Shown: positions 1-9,621, counted from the first letter of the stretch. The stretch: DNA of 64,000 bases from Caldilineaceae bacterium (GCA_020846635.1 JADLDO010000006.1:97138-161137); one strand, 5' to 3'. Notes: generated from the sequence alone by a model not told the origin. A program made the numbers and translations.

Positions 1-2718
1 CCCTATGCGAATGGTAATGGCAGTAATGGCAGCAACGGGCACAGCGAAGAAGATTACTTGCCCGCGTTTGCAACCATGGAGGAGGCTGAATACGCCTATG
101 ACATGGGCATTATCAAGCTGCGCGAACCGATTCGCGTCTGGTTCACCAACAAGTTTGACCAGATGCCACTTGCCGACCTGGTACAAGGCTCTGAATTCAT
201 GGCCTCAAAGGGCGAAGAAGCAGGGCTGAGCCAGCGGGCGCTAGAGGCATTGGAAAACTTTGGCATCAAGAGCGTGGGCGAGTTGATGGATCACTTTACC
301 CGCGGCGAAGCCGAGATGGTCAAGGAGATCCCTGACTTCGGGGCTGCGGCAATGAATGAGACGCGCGAGGCGTTGCGGGTGTTGGGGATGTTGGGGGCCA
401 ACTGGCCTGCCGACCGCCTGATCACCACCACCGTTGGGCGCATTATCTTCAATCGCCATCTGCCCGAACAGTTGTGGTATGTCAACGAAGTGCTGGACCG
501 CAAGGGCGTAGATGCAGTGGTCGCCCGATGCTACAAGCACCTAGGCCGCGATGTGACCTCCGACGTGGTGGATAACATCAAGGACATGGGCTTTAAGTAT
601 GCAACTCGCTCCGGCATCACCATTGCCGTCAGTGATATCCAGGTGCCGGAGGTCAAGGCTGAGATTCTGGATCGCACGACACGCGAGGTGGAGCTTTCCG
701 AGCAGCAATATCGCCGTGGTCTGATTACTTCGGAAGAGCAATACAATAAGATCGTTGAACTGTGGACGCGAGCCACAGATGAAGTGACCGATGCCGTTAA
801 GTCGCTGCTGAGTCCGGCCCATGGGCTGGGTGCAATGGCGCAGTCGGGCGCAACGAAGGGTGGTATCAATCCGATTCGCCAGTTGGCGGGTATGCGCGGT
901 TTGATGGCTGACCCCAACGGGCGCATTATCCCGCTGCCGATTCGCTCGAACTTCCGCGAAGGCTTGACCGCGTTGGAATACTTCCTGAGCACCCACGGCG
1001 CACGCAAGGGTCTTGCCGACACCGCGCTGCGCACGGCAGACGCAGGTTATCTGACCCGTCGTCTGGTGGATGTGGCCCAGGATGTGATCATCACCGAAGA
1101 TGACTGTGGCACTGTGACAGGTATCTGGCTCGACGCGGCGCAGGCTAAGGCCATCGGCCAGACTTTCCAGGATCGGATCACCGGTCGTTATCTGGCAGGT
1201 GAGATCACCGACCCGAAGACGGGTGAGGTCCTTCTGGGGCGCAACGCGTTCTTGGATGAGGCTGCGCTGGCAACGATTGCGCGGCACAACGTTACGAAGG
1301 CCTTTGTGCGTAGTGCGTTGACCTGTGAATCGCGCTTCGGCCTCTGTGAAAAGTGCTATGGTGAAGACCTGGCCCGCGGTGGTATTGTCGGCATGGGTGA
1401 AGCAGTGGGTATCATCGCTGCACAGTCCATTGGCGAGCCGGGTACACAGTTGACGCTGCGTACCTTCCACACAGGTGGTGTAGCGGGTACGGATGATATT
1501 ACTCAGGGTCTGCCCCGTGTCGAGGAGTTGTTCGAGGCACGTAATCCTAAGGGTGAAGCTGTCATTGCTGAGATGGATGGCCTGGTGGATATCTACTGGG
1601 AGGGCGAGGTGCGTATGCTCAAGGTGAGCAACACCGAGCTCAAGAGCCGGACGATAGAAGTTCCCGCGGGCTATTCGTTGTTGGTAACGGACGGCGACCG
1701 CGTCCAAGAAGATGTGGTAATTGCGCTGCCGCCGGGCGTTGATGCGTCGGCCATCCAAGCGGCTGCCCTAGAGGCAGAAGAGGGTGAAGAACCGGAGAGC
1801 GTTGGGCTTGTTGCGGGCATGGGTGGCGAAGTCTTCCTGGAGAACCGGGAGGATGGCAGTGTGGTTGCCACCGTCCGCCGCGAGGAAACCAATGTATGGG
1901 AAGTGGATATTCCCGCCAATGCCCGCCTGCGCGTTGAAAAGGGCGCAGAGGTGAAGGCCGGGGATCAACTCACCGAAGGTGCGAAGAACCCGAAGGAGAT
2001 TCTGCGTATCCAGGGGCGCGAGGCATGCCAGATCTATCTGTTGGAAGAGGTGCAGAAGGTCTATCGCAGCCAGGGTGTCGGTATCCACGACAAGCACATT
2101 GAAGTAGTGCTGCGCCAATTGCTGCGCCGGATTATGATCCGCGCCACAGGCGACACAGACCTGCTGCCCGGCGAATTGGTGGATCGCTTTGTCTTTGAGG
2201 ACATTAACAACGAAGTCATGGCACAGGGTGGCAAGCCCGCCCGCGGTGAGCCGATTGTACTTGGTTTGACCAAGGCCGCGCTTAACACGGAGAGCTTCCT
2301 GGCCGCTGCGAGCTTCCAAGAGACGACCCGTGTATTGACCGAGGCAGCCATCCGCGGTCAGCAGGATGACCTGCGCGGCTTGAAGGAAAATGTCATCATC
2401 GGTAAGCTGATTCCGGTGGGGACAGGCTTCCATACGCGCGCCGAGCGCCAGCAGAATCGCCAGTTGAAGATGGCTCCAGATAGCGAGCTGTATGAACTGG
2501 CAGAGGACGATGTCGATCTGGAGATGGACATGGAGATGGACGACCTGGACTTTGCTGACCTGGACATTAGTGATATGTCCGGTGTGGCAGAGTTGGGGAT
2601 GGACTCTCTGGACGGTGATGCCACAGGTCTGGATGACGACGAGGATGAGGACTTGGAACTCGACTTCGAGTCGTTTGATGACAGTGACAATGATGAGATC
2701 GACGTAGACATGGGCTAA
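1..2718 (+). CDS. rpoC: DNA-directed RNA polymerase subunit beta' (C-terminal part, 5' truncated by window edge)
   Basis: This is the C-terminal 905 residues of the beta' subunit of RNA polymerase. The reading frame is open from base 1, so the gene starts before the window, and the NADFDGD active-site loop is not included. The fragment has the second zinc-binding site, with Cys codons at 1105, 1324, 1345 and 1354 (spacing C-x6-C-x2-C for the last three). The bridge-helix and trigger-loop region follows at about 1390-1500 ([18 protein letters not shown], then FHTGGVAG) and continues into [12 protein letters not shown]. The last 70 or so residues form a very acidic Asp/Glu-rich tail (2500-2715), longer than the usual end of the protein; its role is unknown. 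Two strong hairpins follow the stop codon. The family call is certain; only the missing N-terminus limits it. Confidence 0.98.
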   Translation, partial: PYANGNGSNGSNGHSEEDYLPAFATMEEAEYAYDMGIIKLREPIRVWFTNKFDQMPLADLVQGSEFMASKGEEAGLSQRALEALENFGIKSVGELMDHFTRGEAEMVKEIPDFGAAAMNETREALRVLGMLGANWPADRLITTTVGRIIFNRHLPEQLWYVNEVLDRKGVDAVVARCYKHLGRDVTSDVVDNIKDMGFKYATRSGITIAVSDIQVPEVKAEILDRTTREVELSEQQYRRGLITSEEQYNKIVELWTRATDEVTDAVKSLLSPAHGLGAMAQSGATKGGINPIRQLAGMRGLMADPNGRIIPLPIRSNFREGLTALEYFLSTHGARKGLADTALRTADAGYLTRRLVDVAQDVIITEDDCGTVTGIWLDAAQAKAIGQTFQDRITGRYLAGEITDPKTGEVLLGRNAFLDEAALATIARHNVTKAFVRSALTCESRFGLCEKCYGEDLARGGIVGMGEAVGIIAAQSIGEPGTQLTLRTFHTGGVAGTDDITQGLPRVEELFEARNPKGEAVIAEMDGLVDIYWEGEVRMLKVSNTELKSRTIEVPAGYSLLVTDGDRVQEDVVIALPPGVDASAIQAAALEAEEGEEPESVGLVAGMGGEVFLENREDGSVVATVRREETNVWEVDIPANARLRVEKGAEVKAGDQLTEGAKNPKEILRIQGREACQIYLLEEVQKVYRSQGVGIHDKHIEVVLRQLLRRIMIRATGDTDLLPGELVDRFVFEDINNEVMAQGGKPARGEPIVLGLTKAALNTESFLAAASFQETTRVLTEAAIRGQQDDLRGLKENVIIGKLIPVGTGFHTRAERQQNRQLKMAPDSELYELAEDDVDLEMDMEMDDLDFADLDISDMSGVAELGMDSLDGDATGLDDDEDEDLELDFESFDDSDNDEIDVDMG

Positions 2719-2748
2719 GGGCCTGTGTTGCGGATTGTAGAAAAGGAA

Positions 2749-2782
2749 ACCCTCCCGGAAGCTTCTGAGCTTCCGGGAGGGT
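2749..2782 (+). terminator. Hairpin of the CCCTCCCGGAAGC family after rpoC
   Basis: Perfect 14-bp stem (2749-2762 with 2769-2782) and 6-nt loop. It has no U-tract, and a second, stronger terminator follows directly. The arm sequence recurs at several other gene ends in this window. Confidence 0.7.
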
Positions 2783-2790
2783 GTAGAGTA

Positions 2791-2834
2791 ACGAGGGGAG
2801 TGACTGATTTGTCAGTCACTCCCCTCGTTTTTTG
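2791..2834 (+). terminator. Strong intrinsic terminator of rpoC
   Basis: Perfect 17-bp stem (2791-2807 with 2812-2828), a TTTG loop, then a run of T. This is a textbook Rho-independent terminator. It lies between rpoC and the oppositely oriented serine hydrolase gene, so it may act on both strands, although the T-run favours plus-strand transcripts. Confidence 0.95.
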
Positions 2835-2852
2835 TTAGGATATTCGTGATTT

Positions 2853-4094
2853 CTAGCGCGCGCTAAGCCCTGCTACAACTGCGGCGTGAGCGGCGGGACG
2901 TAGATGGGAGATGGGCTCAGGGTTGCGTCCGTGGTAGACGCGATTGGTGAGCAATGTCACCACCAAGTCGCGATCCGGGTCACACCAGATCGAGGTGCCG
3001 GTCGTTCCCATGTGACCGAAACTACGCGGGCCGAAGGCGGTGCTGCATGACACATCGGGATCGCTGCGTAGCATCCAGCCCAAGCCGTGACGAATATCCG
3101 TTGCCAGCGTCAAAACCGCGCTATGATGGCCCCCAACCGGCGCCAAAGGGATGCCGGCGGCGCTGGTTTCGATCTGCGCGCTGATGCTGGCGGCAACGGT
3201 GTTGCGATGCAGCAGCTTGCCGCCTCGTTCCAAGTAGAGGTTGCCAAGACGGCAGAGGTCGGTGGCTGTTCCAAAAAGACCGGCATGACCGGCGATGCCA
3301 CCCAGACCGGCAGCATTCTCGTCATGGACCTCGCCGTGAAGGCGGCGCTGTCGCCATGCACAAAATTCGGTGGGGGCGACACGATCCACGACCACGCTCG
3401 ATGGGTTGAAGTGAGCGCCGAGACCTAAGGGCCTCAAGACCCAGTTGCGTAATGTTTCGGCGACGGTCGGGTCGCCTGCACAAGCCGCCAGCGCGCTGCC
3501 CAGCAGTATCGGCCCGATTTCGCTGTAGATGGAACTCTCACCGGGTGGATAGGCGAAGTTGAAGCCGCAGATGGCGGCAAGCCCCACGCGTTGGCGGCGC
3601 AGCAGTTCGGCGCGATGGGTGGCATTGGGGCGTTGCGGGATACCGCCACAGATGGAATAGAGATTGCGCCAGCCAGGCAGACCAGAGCTGTGACTCAAGA
3701 GTTGGCGGAAGGTGATCTGTGTGGCGCTCAAGGCCCCTGTATAGTTGCGCCACGGGTCAGGAGGTGGCACAGCCTCTTTGGTGATTGGGTCTTCGACCGG
3801 GCCAATATAGCGCGGCCCTGCAAAATCCGGCAAAAAGTCGGACACAGGCTGATCGAGGTCCAGCAAGCCTGCATCGTGCATACGCAGACAGGCTGTGCTG
3901 GTAAATAACTGGGTGAGCGACGCAAAGTCAAAGAGGGTTTCGGTGCATACTGCTTGTCGCTTGAGCATCGGGTTGATCCACCCGTAGCCGCGTGCAAAGA
4001 GTACGCGGCCCCCCTGTTCAACCTGACAGACCAGAGCAGGGGCGACGGTGGGGACAGCAGCTTGGAGCAGGTGATCGAGCTTTGTGAAGTTCAT
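2853..4094 (-). CDS. Beta-lactamase/penicillin-binding-like serine hydrolase with altered SxxK motif
   Basis: A 413-aa protein of the class C beta-lactamase-like (AmpC/EstB/PBP4*) fold. The characteristic region around residues 55-63 reads FDFASLTQLF, where the family normally has FDFASLTK. The nucleophilic Ser59 is present but the catalytic Lys is Gln62 (codon cag on the coding strand). The second motif Tyr (YSEIGPILLG) and the third motif (FGHMGTTGTS, in place of KTG) look intact. No signal peptide is evident, so a cytoplasmic location is inferred. It stands alone, convergent with rpoC. The Lys-to-Gln change could make it a poor or non-hydrolytic enzyme, or could be a sequencing error. Fold assignment is confident; activity is open. 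Confidence 0.9.
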   Translation of the reverse strand: MNFTKLDHLLQAAVPTVAPALVCQVEQGGRVLFARGYGWINPMLKRQAVCTETLFDFASLTQLFTSTACLRMHDAGLLDLDQPVSDFLPDFAGPRYIGPVEDPITKEAVPPPDPWRNYTGALSATQITFRQLLSHSSGLPGWRNLYSICGGIPQRPNATHRAELLRRQRVGLAAICGFNFAYPPGESSIYSEIGPILLGSALAACAGDPTVAETLRNWVLRPLGLGAHFNPSSVVVDRVAPTEFCAWRQRRLHGEVHDENAAGLGGIAGHAGLFGTATDLCRLGNLYLERGGKLLHRNTVAASISAQIETSAAGIPLAPVGGHHSAVLTLATDIRHGLGWMLRSDPDVSCSTAFGPRSFGHMGTTGTSIWCDPDRDLVVTLLTNRVYHGRNPEPISHLRPAAHAAVVAGLSAR

Positions 4095-4505
4095 GACTAT
4101 GGCCCAGACGCGAAACTATAATGGAAAAATGGATTATTGGGACTGAGAATGGTTTTGTAATAAGAGGGAGCGGGCGGCTAAAGGCTGCTGTCCCCGTTAT
4201 TGTCGAGCAATGCACATTTGCTAGAATGATTAGGCTTTCTTAACAAGAAAAGACGTACCTTGTCATAAAAAGGTACGCTCTCCTACTTTAATCATTGGTG
4301 TACCCCAGTAGCGAGGTCGCCCAGAGCTAAAGCCACAGGGCTACCAAACAACGCCCCCTGAACGGGGTTTACCAGGCCAACTAAGACCACCCTCCCGGAA
4401 GCTTCTGAGTTTCCGGCAGGGTTCATGCCAGGAGGGTTCAGGCCACGATACTTCGTTTAGTATCCGGTATCTGATTCGGTACGTGAGATAGTCACTTCAC
4501 TTAGT
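4095..4505. other. Intergenic region upstream of serine hydrolase gene
   Basis: No gene seen in 410 bp. It holds an 8-bp hairpin (CGTACCTT at 4254-4261 with AAGGTACG at 4270-4277) and an imperfect copy of the CCCTCCCGGAAGC hairpin at 4389-4422. The leader of the minus-strand serine hydrolase must start here. I see no convincing -10/-35 pair or known riboswitch. Confidence 0.5.
4389..4422. repeat. Degenerate copy of the CCCTCCCGGAAGC hairpin
   Basis: The left arm 4389-4402 is identical to the arm after rpoC. The right arm 4409-4422 carries two changes (GTTTCC and GGCAGG), so the stem is imperfect. It lies downstream of the minus-strand GNAT gene, where it would fit as a gene-end hairpin. Confidence 0.6.
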
Positions 4506-5489
4506 CTAGGGTTTAGGCTCTAGAGGCTTGGAGAGGATGAGATAACTGCGGTAGGGGGTGAAGCCGAATTTGCCGTAGAAGTCCAAGAGGTTAGTCCAGT
4601 CAATCACACAGCCGTTGACGCCGTTGTTGTGGAGCCGACGCAAACCGGCATCGAGCAGGGCCGCGCCAAAGCCCTGGCCGCGGCGATCTTCGCTGACACC
4701 GATGGAGCCGAGTTGGCCCCAGGGGCGTGGGAGGCGATAGGGGTAAAAGCGTTCGATGGGATGGTGCGAGTCCTCAAAGGTCAGCATACAGCAGCCATCC
4801 ACGCCGCGCTCTGTCCACAAAACCATGAAGTCGGCGATACGCGTGCCTTCTGCGACCGACTGCTCAAATTCATAGCGCCAGCGGTCTGGGAACTCACGTT
4901 GTAGGAAGGCTAGGATCGCCTCATAATCACGTGGCTGGGCAGGGCGCACAAGGCCATCAATCTCGCGGACTGTGCGGGGGGGTGTATAGGTGGCGAGGTT
5001 GGCGGCTACATCCCATTCACGTATCGCCAATTCAGGCTTGCCGCCATAGCCATGTCGCTCAAAGAATCCCACACTGTTCAGTTCTTCGGGAACACCGGGG
5101 ACAAAGGGGCGCAGACTGGCCCCCACTGTCATGATTTGTGTGCCTTTTTGGTGATGCCACGCTTCGGCCCATTGCAGCAGCGCCGTACCTATCCCGTTTC
5201 TTTGTGCGTCGGGCGCGACGGCAATGGCATCGATCCAGCCGGAGTGGGGCGCGGCGACGGTGGGGTCATTGAGATAGGAGGTCGAGACAAAGCCGACCGG
5301 GCGGCCCTCATGCCATGCAAGACACGCGGCTTGATCCCCGCCAGGGCTAGGGCGCAAGTTGTAGGTAACGAAGCGTGGGGAAATGGCGAGTTCCTCGCCA
5401 CATGCCATGTTCCAAAGGTTGACCACTTCTTGGATGTGCGTGCTGTTGGCTGCATCGATTGGTTGGAATTCAACGGGTATTGTCATCAT
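4506..5489 (-). CDS. Tandem-domain GNAT family N-acetyltransferase
   Basis: A 327-aa protein with two GNAT domains in one chain. The first has the acetyl-CoA-binding motif A as VAPDAQRNGIGTALLQWAEA at about residues 90-110. The second has VSEDRRGQGFGAALLDAGLR at about 265-285. Both follow the R/Q-x-x-G-x-G/A pattern. The second domain ends FYGKFGFTPYRSY, as is usual for GNAT C-termini. Acyl acceptor unknown. The gene is alone, upstream of the amidase gene on the same strand with a 57-bp gap. It starts with two ATG codons; the first is used here. Confidence 0.9.
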   Translation of the reverse strand: MMTIPVEFQPIDAANSTHIQEVVNLWNMACGEELAISPRFVTYNLRPSPGGDQAACLAWHEGRPVGFVSTSYLNDPTVAAPHSGWIDAIAVAPDAQRNGIGTALLQWAEAWHHQKGTQIMTVGASLRPFVPGVPEELNSVGFFERHGYGGKPELAIREWDVAANLATYTPPRTVREIDGLVRPAQPRDYEAILAFLQREFPDRWRYEFEQSVAEGTRIADFMVLWTERGVDGCCMLTFEDSHHPIERFYPYRLPRPWGQLGSIGVSEDRRGQGFGAALLDAGLRRLHNNGVNGCVIDWTNLLDFYGKFGFTPYRSYLILSKPLEPKP

Positions 5490-5546
5490 GTGTCTAAGTG
5501 GGTGTGCCTAAGTGAGTGTGCTTAAGAGTGGGCTTGGTTCTATGGA

Positions 5547-6293
5547 TTAACTGGCGTCTGTTGCAGTGGGCGACGGTTCGGGTGTAGGGTCGGGCGGATC
5601 GACGAAACAGCGGATGCTGTCGGCGACCCCACGCGCGGCGCGGTCTGCCTGCTTCGTCAACAGCTCTTGGTCGCCCCCCAGGAAACCCAGTTCGAGGATG
5701 GCCGCCGGTGTGGTGGGGCCAACCTTGCGAAAGGCGTGATATTCGGTCATATTGTGGGTGATGGTATTGGCATGTTGGGTTAACCCTGTGGCCGCGGGAT
5801 AGTAAAGGTCAATGCAATCGACCAAGCGCGCATCCTCGGCGGGGATTGTGCTGTATAGATAATAGGCAGCTTTATAGCCGCTGGCATCGATGCAGCTATC
5901 GGCGTGGAGGCTGACCAATGCATCGACTTGCAAGTTATTGATCCGTGGATCATATTCTTCCAAGATGGCTACATCCATGCCCGCGCTGCGCAGCAGTTTG
6001 GCGGCTCGGTCGGCGATGTCGGCGCTGACTTCGGCTTCTGTCAGCATGGTGTTGCCCTCCTCATCGGCACAGATGGCCCCGGAATCAAAGCCGGCATGCC
6101 CACTAATCAGGGCAATCTGTTCTTTGGGGGCGGGTACGGGTAGGGGCAGCACTACATTTTGTGTGATGGGAAATTGCTCCCAGGAGAAACCCACGTTGGC
6201 GATGCGTGCCACGATCAAAACAATGCCGACAAAGGCTGCGAAGCCAATGATGGCGAAAAGTCGCTGAATACGATAGATTGCGGCTCGGCGCAT
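5547..6293 (-). CDS. N-acetylmuramoyl-L-alanine amidase (Amidase_3), membrane-anchored
   Basis: A 248-aa zinc amidase that would cleave the lactyl-L-Ala bond of peptidoglycan. An N-terminal hydrophobic segment (about residues 12-33) serves as signal or anchor, so the catalytic domain faces the outside. The expected zinc ligands are seen in order: His in ISGHAGFDSGA, Glu in LTEAEVSADIA, and His in VSLHADSC. The catalytic Glu is in ILELGFLGG. The domain is shorter than some homologues and has a Pro/Thr-rich tail. It lies 57 bp downstream (minus strand) of no obvious partner and divergent from the RodZ-like gene, which also concerns the cell envelope. Confidence 0.92.
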   Translation of the reverse strand: MRRAAIYRIQRLFAIIGFAAFVGIVLIVARIANVGFSWEQFPITQNVVLPLPVPAPKEQIALISGHAGFDSGAICADEEGNTMLTEAEVSADIADRAAKLLRSAGMDVAILEEYDPRINNLQVDALVSLHADSCIDASGYKAAYYLYSTIPAEDARLVDCIDLYYPAATGLTQHANTITHNMTEYHAFRKVGPTTPAAILELGFLGGDQELLTKQADRAARGVADSIRCFVDPPDPTPEPSPTATDAS

Positions 6294-6497
6294 GAGATGC
6301 TTCTCTGTGAGGCTCCCTGCAAGCTAGCTATGCCAGCCACATAAAGCCGGCTATAGGCAGGCGGCTAGGCGATGAACTCCCCAGCTATTGTAGCCTGTGA
6401 CGCAGGGCTGTCAACTTCGCAGGCGCGGGGGCGAAATCGCACAGAAATGGTATACTAGGGAGTTGTCGGGTATAATTCAGGCATAATTACAGTATAA

Positions 6498-6526
6498 TTG
6501 ACAAAGGCTGTAGCGCACGCTAGACT
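6498..6526 (+). promoter_or_regulatory. Sigma70-type promoter for the RodZ-like gene
   Basis: TTGACA at 6498-6503, a 17-nt spacer, and TAGACT at 6521-6526. It is about 100 bp upstream of the GTG start at 6633. Confidence 0.6.
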
Positions 6527-6632
6527 TTCTGGCATGGTTTGCCCAGGCGTGGCGTTGTAAAAAGCTGCAAGAGCGTCAATAGATTCTATAAAATCCGTAT
6601 GAGCGTGTGGTATAGCAGACGATTGGTACATA

Positions 6633-8015
6633 GTGAACACTTTTTCGCGCAAACCCTCCCGGTCTGATCCTTCAATAGCTGTATTCCCTTCCCCTGGGCG
6701 TGGCGGAGCTTCTCCGGTCCATGCATTGGGCGGTATGCTGCGCGAGCGGCGCGAGGCGATGGGCGTCACCCTGGCAGAGGTAGAGGTCGCCACGCGCATA
6801 CGCCAGAAGTATCTTTCGGCGCTAGAGGCGGAAGATTGGCATCTGCTACCTGGCGAGGTGGTAGGGCGCGGTTTCCTACGCAACTATGCCGATTATTTGG
6901 GGCTAGACCCCCAGGAGATCATGGACCGGCGGCGGGCCATCACCGACGTGGGCATGACGCAGGCGCTTTCCACGACCAGCGCGGGCGCGCCGCTGCCGCC
7001 GGAGCGCGAAGTGGATTATCGCCCCAAAGAAGTTGAGTTAAAGGATGAGGGCGATGGGATTCAGCGCGGCGAGATCCGGCTGACGCCGATCCTGGCGATT
7101 ATCGGCGTGGCAGTAGTGGTCGGCCTGGGCTTGTGGGGGCTGTCCATGCTGCGCGAGCCGTTGAGTGCCATGTTGTCGGGCGCACAGGCGGGGGTGATGG
7201 AGATATTTGATCGCCCCGACCCCACAGCGACGACGACAGTGAGTTCGGCAATCGGTGTCATCAACGAGCAGAATTTGAACAACGGCCAAGCGGCTGGGAC
7301 TGAGATGACGCCAGCCGTAACCACGGATAACAGCGTGGACGAAGGTGTTGTGGTTTTGGGGAGCGGCAGTGGCACCGCGCCCGCGGAGGGCACGCAAGGC
7401 GGTGGTGGAGAGGTAAATCCGCCGCCACCGGCAGCACCCGTAGGTCAAGAAGGCGGCGTGATTTTGGTACCCACGGCGACACCAGGGACTGAGGCGATCC
7501 TCGCGCCAACCGCAACGCCGGAGGTTCCAGCGGCAGAAGCGGTCGCACCGATGGCGGAAGTGCCGACGGCGACGCCGGAGATGCCGACTGCTACGCCGGA
7601 GCCGCCTACGCCCACCCTAGAGCCGCCGACGGCGACCCCTGAATTGCCACCGACGGAGACACCCACACCAGAGCCACCACCCGCGCCTGTGGTGGTCGCT
7701 GCTTCCTGTGGCGACCCGCGTTCTGTGATCAGCGCGCCAGGTGTCAACCAAGCGTTGGCGGGTGTCACCACCATCAGCGGCGTGGCTACGCATGAGGCGT
7801 TCCAATTTTATAAGCTGGAGTATGCGCCAGGTGCGAATGCAGGCGGAGGCTATACCTATTTTGGTGGTGGGCAAGTTCAGATTGCCGGTGGGGTGTTGGG
7901 CAACCTGGATACGACGGTTTTGCCGAATGGCGAGTATACGATCCGGCTGACGGTGGTCGACCAGGTGGGTAACTTCCCCCCACCTTGTGATGTTTCGGTG
8001 ATCGTACAGAACTAA
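6633..8015 (+). CDS. RodZ-like HTH membrane protein with Pro/Thr-rich linker and extracellular Ig-like domain
   Basis: A 460-aa protein. Residues about 28-97 form an HTH_25/Xre-type DNA-binding or cytoskeleton-binding domain as in RodZ (LRERREAMGVTLAEVEVATR, then YLSALEAEDW, then GRGFLRNYADYLGL). One transmembrane helix is at about 149-172. A long low-complexity stretch of PTATPE-like repeats follows (about 255-355), then a C-terminal domain of about 100 residues (from CGDPRSVI to DVSVIVQN) resembling a bacterial Ig-like domain. This order matches RodZ topology: cytoplasmic HTH, TM, outside domain. A role in cell shape or envelope regulation is inferred. The GTG start at 6633 has a weak ribosome site; ATG at 6735, just before the HTH, is an alternative. 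Confidence 0.85.
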   Translation: MNTFSRKPSRSDPSIAVFPSPGRGGASPVHALGGMLRERREAMGVTLAEVEVATRIRQKYLSALEAEDWHLLPGEVVGRGFLRNYADYLGLDPQEIMDRRRAITDVGMTQALSTTSAGAPLPPEREVDYRPKEVELKDEGDGIQRGEIRLTPILAIIGVAVVVGLGLWGLSMLREPLSAMLSGAQAGVMEIFDRPDPTATTTVSSAIGVINEQNLNNGQAAGTEMTPAVTTDNSVDEGVVVLGSGSGTAPAEGTQGGGGEVNPPPPAAPVGQEGGVILVPTATPGTEAILAPTATPEVPAAEAVAPMAEVPTATPEMPTATPEPPTPTLEPPTATPELPPTETPTPEPPPAPVVVAASCGDPRSVISAPGVNQALAGVTTISGVATHEAFQFYKLEYAPGANAGGGYTYFGGGQVQIAGGVLGNLDTTVLPNGEYTIRLTVVDQVGNFPPPCDVSVIVQN

Positions 8016-8047
8016 AACCTCAAGGTATAGACTGTTTCTGACCGTAG

Positions 8048-8071
8048 GGACACCCTAGAGGGTGTCCTTTT
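8048..8071 (+). terminator. Intrinsic terminator of RodZ-like gene
   Basis: 8-bp stem GGACACCC (8048-8055) with GGGTGTCC (8060-8067), TAGA loop, TTTT tail. Confidence 0.9.
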
Positions 8072-8115
8072 CGCATTTCTACCGGCGAATCCATGATGAT
8101 CGGCTGAATGGGGTG

Positions 8116-8664
8116 CTACTTATTGCGCCGCGGCTGATAGTGGAGAGCAACAACGCCCGTATCGAAAGTCTTTGCTTCTAAAAGTTTCAGGCGAGTTAGA
8201 TCGATCTTTTCAAAGATACGTTCTCCGCTCCCGACCACAACCGGGAAGAGCAGAAAGTGGAACTCATCGACGAGGCCATGCTGCATCAACGTATGGGTCA
8301 ATTCTCCGATGCCATATTGCAGAATGTCTTGACCCGGTTGCTGCTTTAATTTGGCGACTTCTTCTGCTATATCCCCTTTGATCAAGGTCGCATTCCACTC
8401 CAGCGGCCCTTGCAAAGTCCTCGAAGCAACAAACTTGGGGAGGCGATTGATTCGATCCGCAAACTCATCTGTCCCGGCAAGAGTAGGCCAAACTTCGGCA
8501 AATGCCTCGTAGGTCACACGCCCCATCAAGAGCGCATCCGACGCAGAGAGTTGGTCTTTGACATACTTCTCGATTTCCTCATTGTGAAAATCAAAGACCC
8601 ACAACTGTGGATTCTCCATCACTGCATCAAGCGATATCTCGGTCTGGACGATTACTTTTCTCAT
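8116..8664 (-). CDS. Dihydrofolate reductase-family protein (RibD C-terminal domain)
   Basis: A protein of about 182 aa of the RibD_C/YwjB group, which has the dihydrofolate reductase fold and probably uses NADPH. The N-terminus (MRKVIVQTEISLDAVMENPQ) and the central block LMGRVTYEAFAEVWPT are typical of this group. The segment from DILQYGIGELTHTLMQHGLV to FPVVVGSGERIFEK matches the nucleotide-binding half. Substrate unknown; most such stand-alone proteins are uncharacterised. The start at 8664 is chosen because GGAG lies 6 nt upstream; a longer reading to 8703 would place that site inside the gene. Confidence 0.88.
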   Translation of the reverse strand: MRKVIVQTEISLDAVMENPQLWVFDFHNEEIEKYVKDQLSASDALLMGRVTYEAFAEVWPTLAGTDEFADRINRLPKFVASRTLQGPLEWNATLIKGDIAEEVAKLKQQPGQDILQYGIGELTHTLMQHGLVDEFHFLLFPVVVGSGERIFEKIDLTRLKLLEAKTFDTGVVALHYQPRRNK

Positions 8665-8808
8665 CATTCTCTCCTTTTGCTGTTCACGTTGTTTGCATAT
8701 CATAGCGTCACAAAAGGAGATAGTCTTGTATAAAAACGCATCTACTCGTTCTCGCGCAGACTAATGAGCGGCGTCCCCAGGATGTTCGTCGGTAGATTAT
8801 GTTGTAGA

Positions 8809-9366
8809 TTATGAGGTCGATGTTGGTGAGAGTGTTTCGCCGATGGGAATCGCTTCGATCTCGCCTTCGGCGTTCTTGACCAGCCGGTAGACCTGTTGGG
8901 CGCGGTCGGTCATCAAAACACCATGCAGGTGGTCGATCTCATGTTGAAAGATACGAGCAAGCCAGTCGTAGACTTTGTAGCGCACTTCGTTGCCATTGCG
9001 ATCCTGGGCACGCACAATCAGTTGGGTTGCTCGATCCACATCCGCTGCTAAACCGGGAATACTTAAGCAGCCTTCTTGGGCAACCTCGGAGCCTTTTGCC
9101 TTGATAATCTCCGGGTTGATCAACTCGTAGATGCGTTTCGTTTCTTCGGGCCGTTCTTCATCATCGGGATATTCGATGACTGCGATGCGTTGGCCTAGAC
9201 CAATTTGAGGGGCAGCCAGGCCTACACCAGAGGCACTGCGCATCGCTTCTATCATTTGATCCAAGAGGCGATGCAGCCCTGGCCCAAATTCGCGGACACG
9301 CGTTGCTGGTTGGTGTAATACAGCGTCATCGCGATCACCGGCAACTACAATTTTTAGTTCAGACAT
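8809..9366 (-). CDS. def: Peptide deformylase
   Basis: Removes the N-formyl group from nascent proteins using a metal centre. All three signature motifs are seen: GVGLAAPQIG, EGCLSIPG (Cys ligand) and QHEIDHLHG (two His ligands and the catalytic Glu). The protein is about 185 aa, a normal length for this enzyme. The start at 9366 is preceded by GAGGAAG with suitable spacing; an upstream TTG at 9384 is less likely. It is a single gene and no methionyl-tRNA formyltransferase gene is adjacent. Confidence 0.97.
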   Translation of the reverse strand: MSELKIVVAGDRDDAVLHQPATRVREFGPGLHRLLDQMIEAMRSASGVGLAAPQIGLGQRIAVIEYPDDEERPEETKRIYELINPEIIKAKGSEVAQEGCLSIPGLAADVDRATQLIVRAQDRNGNEVRYKVYDWLARIFQHEIDHLHGVLMTDRAQQVYRLVKNAEGEIEAIPIGETLSPTSTS

Positions 9367-9594
9367 ATCTTCCTCATACAACACGCATCCGTGGACAAAA
9401 ACGGCGATAGGATTGGGTCAGAGTCAGCCGTCGCGACAGACGATTGTAGGGTATCCGGCAGGCTTTGTCAAACCTTTAGCGGGTGTCCCCTGTGCTAAAG
9501 TATAGCAAAGGTGTCCAGTTCGCTCTGTGCGGCGACTTCCGATGACCGGCCTGCCGCGTGGAGATTGAGCTGAATCCCCGGTGCAGAAGAATGA

Positions 9595-9621
9595 ACGGGC
9601 TTGGCATTGCGCCAAGCCCGT
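9595..9621 (-). terminator. Hairpin at the end of the beta-helix protein gene
   Basis: 11-bp stem (9595-9605 with 9611-9621) and a 5-nt loop, just after the minus-strand stop at 9654. The minus-strand tail is only moderately U-rich. Confidence 0.6.

Noticed and set aside
541..1758. Long open frame (405 codons) on the minus strand inside rpoC
   Set aside because: It is opposite a certain rpoC frame, its product resembles no protein and has the composition expected from a shadow of GC-biased codons.
4254..4400. Structured segment upstream of the serine hydrolase considered as a riboswitch
   Set aside because: Only short hairpins found and no match to a known riboswitch core on either strand.
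7500..7690. Repeated ACGCCGGAG-like units considered as a DNA repeat array
   Set aside because: They encode the Pro-Thr-Ala linker of the RodZ-like protein and are explained by low-complexity protein sequence.
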